A DNA stretch of 28,883 nt. Source: a virus. The DNA is taken from positions 1-28,883 of IMG/VR virus record IMGVR_UViG_3300025101_000123; one strand, written 5' to 3'. Shown here piece by piece: positions 25,010-28,883 of this stretch. The translations under genes and the position numbers were made by a program. Numbering within the stretch: position 1 is the stretch's first letter; each line of letters starts with the position of its first letter. The notes below the pieces were generated by a model that saw only the letters and a list, made by a program, of their open reading frames with translations, ran no database searches and had not been told where the DNA came from.

Positions 25010-26202
25010 AAAAAATAATATTACTTTTAATATTTTTACTAATATCATTTAATTCAAATGGTCAGTTTTTTAAATCATTGTATGATGATTTTGTTAAATA
25101 TGGAACTGTATACGCGGCGGGTAATATAAGTAACGCTAAGCTAGAACAACCAAAGTATTTTGTTAGAACAAATCCAGATAATTTATACGACATACCACTT
25201 GTTGTAGATCAGACTACATATCACGATTATAACTATAGATTTGGTGTTGGTATACGTAAGTTAGCAAGGTTTGGTTATGAAAGTCGACCAAACTTTTACA
25301 ATGGTACAGAAAACAATGTAGGTTTATCTGCGCCTACAGCTGCAGTAAAAGGATTAGAGTATTTGTTACATTGGGAAAAACAAAGAATAGACGGCAACGA
25401 ATTTGATAACAGACGTTTATTTGTAAGACATACAGGTAAATACCATATAGGCAAGTTTGAGTCTAGAGAATCAGGCAACGTTGGATTTGAGTATATGTCT
25501 GGTGAGGTAAGAGCTAGATTACCTATAGGTAACAAATTTAGTGTATCTGCAGGTATTATATATCGTACACACCAAAAAGCTTATGGCTACAACCCTATCG
25601 AAATATGGCTTAATGAAACAGTAATAGATGAATATTCAGGCCAAGAAATACCTGTTAACCCTTGGTATTCTTTAGGATATGAATATGGTTTTAAAGACGC
25701 GTTTTATTCTTCAGAAGTTTACAATCCTGACGGCAGCACATCACAGATATATAATTATTTATGGACAAACGATAGAGGTGATATAGTTGCCTATACAGAT
25801 GAAGATTTTAGAGATCGAATATTTGGCAGCTTAATGAATAGATTTAATCAAGAAGCTTGGGCTGAACTAGACATGTTTGCTGAAATCGCACCAATTGTTG
25901 GTTTTGATTTTTATCATTATAAAAATAAATTTTGGTTGCATGCCTACGGCAACTGGATTATGCCTCACCACAGTTATGTAGAAGGCAACGAAGATTTTAG
26001 TTATCTGCATCGCAATAGTTGGGGTAAAGGTGGTCATAACGATTTATTAGGTGGTGAACAGTGGGACGATTACCAAGCAGGTTTAATGTTTGGTTGGAAA
26101 GTAACTAAGTCAATAGGAATATTTGTAGAGGGTGAATACACTAGGTTTTGGGACTCAGAAATATTTAATTCTAATTTTGGAATCAATATAACATTTAGAT
26201 AA
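25006..26202 (+). CDS. Secreted outer-membrane beta-barrel-like protein
   Basis: 398 residues, overlapping the giant gene by ATGA. MKKIILLLIFLLISFNSNGQ is a clear signal peptide, with the NGQ end common in Bacteroidetes exported proteins. The mature part is dense in aromatic residues and alternating beta patterns (GNVGFEYMSGEVRARLPIG, KFSVSAGIIYRTHQKAYGY, YQAGLMFGWKVTKSIGIFVE), and it ends in SNFGINITFR, close to the aromatic-terminated last strand of outer-membrane barrels. A conserved-looking FFKSLYDDFVKYGTVYAAGN block follows the signal. I cannot assign a named family. Possible roles are altering the host surface late in infection, for example to block reinfection or adsorption to debris, or helping outer-membrane disruption, since lysis genes follow. 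I have the impression that similar genes occur in other marine phages, but could not check this. Confidence 0.6.
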   Translation: MKKIILLLIFLLISFNSNGQFFKSLYDDFVKYGTVYAAGNISNAKLEQPKYFVRTNPDNLYDIPLVVDQTTYHDYNYRFGVGIRKLARFGYESRPNFYNGTENNVGLSAPTAAVKGLEYLLHWEKQRIDGNEFDNRRLFVRHTGKYHIGKFESRESGNVGFEYMSGEVRARLPIGNKFSVSAGIIYRTHQKAYGYNPIEIWLNETVIDEYSGQEIPVNPWYSLGYEYGFKDAFYSSEVYNPDGSTSQIYNYLWTNDRGDIVAYTDEDFRDRIFGSLMNRFNQEAWAELDMFAEIAPIVGFDFYHYKNKFWLHAYGNWIMPHHSYVEGNEDFSYLHRNSWGKGGHNDLLGGEQWDDYQAGLMFGWKVTKSIGIFVEGEYTRFWDSEIFNSNFGINITFR

Positions 26203-26486
26203 TGGCACAGCAAATAGGAGAAAATACTAAAGTAACTCTTGATCTAAAGACGATAGGTATAATTATAGGTGGCGCAGTATCTTTAGCTACTATGTATTTT
26301 ACTTTAAAATCTGATATAGCTCTTGCGATGGAAAAACCTGATCCAGTAATATCTAGAACTGAATATGATTTAAAAGATGAACTAGTTCGTCAAACAATAA
26401 TGGACACACAAGAAGATGTTGATCAAATACTAGAAGATTTAAAAAAGATTGACGAGCGTTTATACGAAATAAGAAAAAATCAATGA
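26202..26486 (+). CDS. Small membrane protein, holin or spanin candidate
   Basis: 94 residues; its ATG shares a base with the preceding stop (TAATG). One hydrophobic helix lies at about 16-35 (IGIIIGGAVSLATMYFTL), and the rest is a charged, heptad-like helix rich in Asp, Glu and Lys (DTQEDVDQILEDLKKIDERLYEIRKNQ) that could form a coiled coil. This single-TM plus coiled-coil plan is found in some holins and inner-membrane spanins. It lies a few genes before the endolysin in the same transcription unit. Which lysis role it has cannot be settled; a structural role is also possible. Confidence 0.5.
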   Translation: MAQQIGENTKVTLDLKTIGIIIGGAVSLATMYFTLKSDIALAMEKPDPVISRTEYDLKDELVRQTIMDTQEDVDQILEDLKKIDERLYEIRKNQ

Positions 26487-26893
26487 GAACTTTAATGCTA
26501 TTTTTATTAAGCGTGTTAGCTCACGCACAATCAGATGTGCCAGAAAAATATTGGATAGACGATAGTAATTTTGAAGATACTATAAGTAATGATAATGCTT
26601 TTGGAGATGATAATAATAACACTATTGTTATAGAGTTTTGGGCAAAGTTTAATGAAACAAATTGCTTTAATGAGTGGGATCAAATAGAAAATGCATCATA
26701 TTATAGAGTTGATATATCAAAAGCACCAATAGCTAAAAAGAAATACAGAATTAGAATGGTACCTGCTGTTCTTGTTTTTAAGTCTGGTAGTATGGAAAAA
26801 ATATTTAAAGCCGGTCTTGACCTTACGCTTCCTGTTGGGTTGACTGAAATACAAGAAACAATAAATGAAATTAACTTAGCATCAAATTTTTAA
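26483..26893 (+). CDS. Exported thioredoxin-fold protein lacking the CxxC pair
   Basis: 136 residues, overlapping the preceding gene by ATGA. MRTLMLFLLSVLAHAQ is a short signal peptide. The mature chain aligns by eye with thioredoxin: strand VIEFWAKF (49-56) matches the VxFWAxW segment, where WCGPC would follow there is NETNC with a single Cys61, the middle holds YYRVDISKAPIAKKKYRIR, and MVPAVLVFKSG (92-102) contains the cis-proline equivalent (Pro94). The first cysteine of the redox pair is thus missing, so ordinary disulfide exchange is unlikely; it may trap partners by a single thiol, or act as a binding module. It would act in the periplasm, among lysis genes. Fold assignment is good; function unknown. 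Confidence 0.65.
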   Translation: MRTLMLFLLSVLAHAQSDVPEKYWIDDSNFEDTISNDNAFGDDNNNTIVIEFWAKFNETNCFNEWDQIENASYYRVDISKAPIAKKKYRIRMVPAVLVFKSGSMEKIFKAGLDLTLPVGLTEIQETINEINLASNF

Positions 26894-26895
26894 TC

Positions 26896-26940
26896 ATGGA
26901 AAATATATGTCCAATTTGCATTAGCTGCGGCTTTTGCTAA
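26896..26940 (+). CDS. 14-residue four-cysteine mini-protein
   Basis: The 58-base gap between the thioredoxin-fold gene and the next small gene holds ATG-GAA-AAT-ATA and on to TAA, encoding MENICPICISCGFC. Four of 14 residues are Cys, spaced CPIC-IS-CGFC, like two zinc knuckles placed back to back. The start lies 2 bases after the previous stop and the stop lies 11 bases before the next ATG, matching the close packing of all genes here. It could chelate one metal ion or be redox-active. An ORF this short can arise by chance, but the composition and the exact fit in the gap argue against that. Confidence 0.45.
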   Translation: MENICPICISCGFC

Positions 26941-26951
26941 AATAAAATATT

Positions 26952-27092
26952 ATGGGAAAGATTAGTCCAGCTTGTAAAACTGCAGCAAAAAAGAAATTTA
27001 AAGTATGGCCTAGTGCTTATGCCTCTGGTTGGGGTGTAAGGTGTACTAAGGCTGGAGGCCCAGGTAAAATGGGTAAGAAGAAAAAGAAGTAA
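26952..27092 (+). CDS. Small basic Lys-rich protein (46 aa)
   Basis: Starts MGKISPACKTAAKKKFKVWP, continues SAYASGWGVRCTKAGGPGKM and ends GKKKKK. The core KxWPSAYASGWxVxCxK, with two cysteines, is a pattern I associate with small proteins widespread in marine phages; no biochemical function is known to me. The strong positive charge suggests nucleic-acid binding or DNA packing in the particle. Its stop overlaps the next start (TAATG), which implies translational coupling. It is the first of four consecutive small basic genes. Confidence 0.65.
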   Translation: MGKISPACKTAAKKKFKVWPSAYASGWGVRCTKAGGPGKMGKKKKK

Positions 27093-27271
27093 TGGCTAAA
27101 GCGTATAGAGGAGTTTTAAAAGCTCGTATAAATAAACTATACGGAGGCGATGTTACTTGTAGTAAAGTTAAAAAACTTAAGTCACGTAATGAAGCTACTA
27201 AGCGAGACGTGCAGTTGGCTAACTGGTTTATTAATATGCAAAATTGTAAACATGGCAAAAGAAAAGCTTGA
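27092..27271 (+). CDS. Small basic protein of unknown function (59 aa)
   Basis: Starts at the ATG within the preceding stop (TAATG) and overlaps the next gene by 20 bases. The product is basic (MAKAYRGVLKARINKLYGGD at the start, CKHGKRKA at the end), with two cysteines (TCSK and QNCKH) and a helix RNEATKRDVQLANWFINMQ. I do not recognise the family. The arrangement and charge match its neighbours, so it probably belongs to the same nucleic-acid-binding or virion group. Confidence 0.55.
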   Translation: MAKAYRGVLKARINKLYGGDVTCSKVKKLKSRNEATKRDVQLANWFINMQNCKHGKRKA

Positions 27272-27491
27272 GTGGAAAGACTCCGACGCGCCAGACGCTA
27301 AAGGTAAATTTAAAGATTTATCCTGTGATGCTTTAGCTGACTGGCTTATTAAAAGTCGTAAAGGAAATAAACAGAAAATAGTTGGTAGCTTAAACCAACA
27401 AATTGCTTTTAATAAAAAGAAAAATCCTACGTATGCTAAGAAGATGAAGTGTGCTAGGAACAAAGCAATGAAAAAACTAGATAAAAAATAA
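27252..27491 (+). CDS. Small basic protein of unknown function (79 aa)
   Basis: The start chosen is the ATG at 27252 (MAKEKLEWKDSDAPDAKGKF); the open frame extends upstream to 27150, but only with a non-ATG start inside the neighbouring gene. The protein is a compact helical, Lys-rich chain with LSCDALADWLIKSRKGNKQK in the middle and YAKKMKCARNKAMKKLDKK at the end, with two cysteines. KKNPTYAKKMKCARN could form a short basic DNA-binding helix. Its stop overlaps the next start (TAATG). Function unknown; family not recognised with certainty. Confidence 0.6.
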   Translation: MAKEKLEWKDSDAPDAKGKFKDLSCDALADWLIKSRKGNKQKIVGSLNQQIAFNKKKNPTYAKKMKCARNKAMKKLDKK

Positions 27492-27907
27492 TGGGGAAGA
27501 TTAGAAGAATAGATGAGAGTCCATTGAAGCATTGCTATGCTAGCGTGTTGCATAGCCCTGAGACTAACAAAATGAGACAAAGAGTTGCTAGCTACGGTAA
27601 AGGTACTGGTAACGATAAAGCTTTATCAAACGCAGCAGAATTAAGATCTCCATTGAATAAAAAATCTAAAGTAAAAGGTGGAGGCACTAAGAAAGTTTGT
27701 TTGCCTGCTAATAAAGTAAAATCAATGAGTGCAGCTGAAAAGAAAAAAGTAGTTGCAGCTAAACGTACTGCAGCTAAATCTGGTAAGTACAAAAGATCTA
27801 GCAAGTCAAACGTAAAAGGTGCTCGTAAAAAAGGAGCAACGTTGCGTGACTGGTTTGAAAAAGAAAATTGGATTAACGTAGCAACAGGAGAACCCTGTGG
27901 AAAATGA
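27491..27907 (+). CDS. Basic Lys-rich protein with C-terminal DWF/PCG motif (138 aa)
   Basis: 138 residues. It begins MGKIRRIDESPLKHCYASVL, sharing the MGKI start with the 46-residue protein. The middle (about 55-112) is extremely rich in Lys, Ala and Ser (SAAEKKKVVAAKRTAAKSGK), histone-tail-like, and the C-terminus KGATLRDWFEKENWINVATG EPCGK looks like a small folded motif found in phage and giant-virus mini-proteins. It may condense or protect DNA, or bind host nucleic acid. It overlaps the endolysin start by ATGA. Nature of the product is inferred from charge and motif only. Confidence 0.6.
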   Translation: MGKIRRIDESPLKHCYASVLHSPETNKMRQRVASYGKGTGNDKALSNAAELRSPLNKKSKVKGGGTKKVCLPANKVKSMSAAEKKKVVAAKRTAAKSGKYKRSSKSNVKGARKKGATLRDWFEKENWINVATGEPCGK

Positions 27908-28263
27908 TTATGAAGTATTTTGAATATGAAGAGTTTGATTCGCCTGATATACAAGGTAGCGGACAGATGATGAGTAAAGAGTTATTGAGTAAGTTAGATA
28001 TGATACGCGAAGAGTTTGGTAAACCAATCCATATCAACTCTGGTTATCGTACTGAAGCTCATAATGAAAAGGTTGGTGGAAAACCTGCATCATCTCATTT
28101 AAAAGGTTTAGCTGTTGATGTAGCTTGTAGTGCTAGTAGAGACAGATTTAATCTTGTAAACTTATTTGTTAAACACGGTATAACTAGACTAGGTATTGCT
28201 AAAAACTTTATACACGTAGACATTGATGGTGATAAAGATCCAGATGTTATATGGACATATTAA
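27904..28263 (+). CDS. Endolysin, M15 family peptidase (VanY / L-alanyl-D-glutamate type)
   Basis: 119 residues with the complete M15 zinc peptidase pattern: INSGYRTEAHN (44-54), SSHLKGLAVDVA (63-74) with His65 and Asp72 as metal ligands, and FIHVDID (102-108) with His104 as third ligand. This class cuts the peptide stems of peptidoglycan. No signal peptide is present, so it would need a holin to reach the cell wall; the 94-residue membrane protein upstream is a candidate. Two ATGs are possible (27904 and 27910); the first overlaps the previous stop (ATGA), and the second gives MKYFEYEEFD. It is the last gene of the rightward unit. Confidence 0.85.
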   Translation: MIMKYFEYEEFDSPDIQGSGQMMSKELLSKLDMIREEFGKPIHINSGYRTEAHNEKVGGKPASSHLKGLAVDVACSASRDRFNLVNLFVKHGITRLGIAKNFIHVDIDGDKDPDVIWTY

Positions 28264-28312
28264 TAGGAACAAAATAAAATGGGCGTACCATACCCAACAG
28301 TTCCTAATAAAG

Positions 28313-28344
28313 AAAGGGCCCTCGAAAGAGAGCCCTTTTTTTTT
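28313..28344 (+). terminator. Intrinsic terminator at the end of the late operon, between convergent genes
   Basis: AAAGGGC-C-CTC (28313-28323), loop GAAA, GAG-A-GCCCTTT (28328-28338), followed by an uninterrupted T-run to 28344. The stem has one C-A mismatch and a C(GAAA)G tetraloop. The A-rich 5' side gives a weaker T-rich tail on the minus strand, so it may also end the leftward nrdA transcript. Confidence 0.9.
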
Positions 28345-28883
28345 ATCCGTCACATGCGGCACAGTCTGGATCCATTGCTTGCTGCGCAATATCACCTCGT
28401 AGCACTGATTCAGTACGCATATAATATAATGTCTTAATACCTTTCTTCCAAGCTTCTATGTGAACTTGATTAATCCACTTTGGTGTAGCTTCAGAAGGAA
28501 AAGCTAAGTTTAAACTTACAGCTTGATCTATATACTGCTGACGTATGCCAGCTTGATTTACAAGTTCTAATTGATTTATTTCTTTAAATGTTTTATATAC
28601 ATCTTTAACTTTATCAAAGCCTGTTAGATCTAACGTATCATGCTCAGAAAGACGCACTAGCTTACCATTTACGTAACCAAAATCATCTAGCTCTTTAACA
28701 TCTTGTATACTACCTCCGTCTTCTAGTATTTTATCCCAAGTTTCTTTAGTGTTTATATTTGCTTTACGTAATACTTTTTCTAACTCTTTGTTTTTCCTAA
28801 TGAACGTACCCTTCGCGCTTTGTTCAGTGAAAACATTAGCGGCCCAAGGCTCAATGCCAGGACTAACATTACCGGCAAGCTTA
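28343..28883 (-). CDS. nrdA: Class I ribonucleotide reductase, large (alpha) subunit, C-terminal part
   Basis: The frame enters from the right edge (first full codon at 28882-28880) and ends with TAA at 28345-28343; 179 residues are visible. The sequence is a clear match to NrdA: SPGIEPWAANVFTEQSAKGT FIRKN, then YVNGKL, INQLELVNQAGIRQQYIDQA, VSLNLAFP, and KGIKTLYYMRTES, whose paired tyrosines correspond to the radical-transfer pair Tyr730/Tyr731 of the E. coli enzyme. The C-terminus DPDCAACDG keeps a CxxC pair, which in class Ia enzymes relays electrons from thioredoxin or glutaredoxin to the active site. The enzyme makes deoxynucleotides for phage DNA synthesis. The opposite orientation marks the start of the metabolic/replication region. 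The GTG at 28657 is internal, not the start. Confidence 0.92.
   Translation of the reverse strand, partial: KLAGNVSPGIEPWAANVFTEQSAKGTFIRKNKELEKVLRKANINTKETWDKILEDGGSIQDVKELDDFGYVNGKLVRLSEHDTLDLTGFDKVKDVYKTFKEINQLELVNQAGIRQQYIDQAVSLNLAFPSEATPKWINQVHIEAWKKGIKTLYYMRTESVLRGDIAQQAMDPDCAACDG

Noticed and set aside
27150-27251. Upstream extension of the 79-residue basic protein
   Set aside because: It has no ATG, lies in another frame of the 59-residue gene, and gives a hydrophobic sequence unlike the rest; the ATG at 27252 is better.
27182-27954. Minus-strand open frames of 132 and 120 codons opposite the small basic genes
   Set aside because: They mirror the Lys-rich coding strand (Phe/Leu/Ser-rich products) and oppose a chain of coupled genes with clear starts and stops.
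28278-28437. Short + strand ORF starting MGVPYPTVPNKERALE after the endolysin
   Set aside because: It runs through the terminator hairpin and T-run and then antisense to nrdA; only its first codons look gene-like, so I do not call it.

Overview
The window looks like part of the genome of a tailed, short-tailed (podovirus-type) bacteriophage infecting a member of the Bacteroidetes, probably a marine flavobacterium. Four things point there: an AT-rich genome; start codons preceded by A/T-rich sequence with no convincing Shine-Dalgarno motif; two secreted proteins with leader peptides ending in the NGQ/HAQ style common in Bacteroidetes; and a virion gene order (terminase, portal, scaffold-like, capsid, ring/adaptor, nozzle, ejection proteins) that resembles crAss-like and related marine Bacteroidetes phages. 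The host and clade are inferences from memory of these families, not from a search.

Layout. Bases 2-778 are the 3' end of the large terminase. Packaging and head genes follow: portal (779-3199), an acidic scaffold-like protein (3233-4426), the major capsid protein (4438-5901) and an unidentified 256-residue protein (5971-6741). The last two are each followed by a GC-rich hairpin. The neck and tail run from 6800 to 14652: two adaptor/ring-type proteins, a 1356-residue nozzle/stabilisation-type protein and a 484-residue companion. A small GNAT-like protein and three probable ejection proteins (15067-25009) come next; the last is a 2498-residue giant carrying a HExxH motif, a sigma-region-2-like stretch and a complete-looking HAD phosphatase domain. 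From 25006 to 28263 lies a tightly overlapping late block: an outer-membrane barrel-like protein, a holin-like membrane protein, an exported thioredoxin-fold protein, a 14-residue four-cysteine peptide, four small basic proteins and an M15 peptidase endolysin. A strong terminator ends the rightward unit. On the minus strand the 3' end of a class I ribonucleotide reductase large subunit (nrdA) enters from the right, so the late and metabolic/replication units converge here.

The + strand genes build the particle, package DNA, deliver it with ejected proteins, and then lyse the cell; nrdA would supply deoxynucleotides. The most noteworthy observations are a likely -1 ribosomal frameshift (GGGAAAT directly before the stop) at the end of the first ejection-protein gene, the multi-domain giant ejected protein, the 14-residue Cys-rich mini-gene, and two phage-encoded secreted proteins (barrel and single-Cys thioredoxin fold). 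No tRNA, CRISPR array or insertion sequence was seen, and no gap of more than 300 bases lacks a gene.
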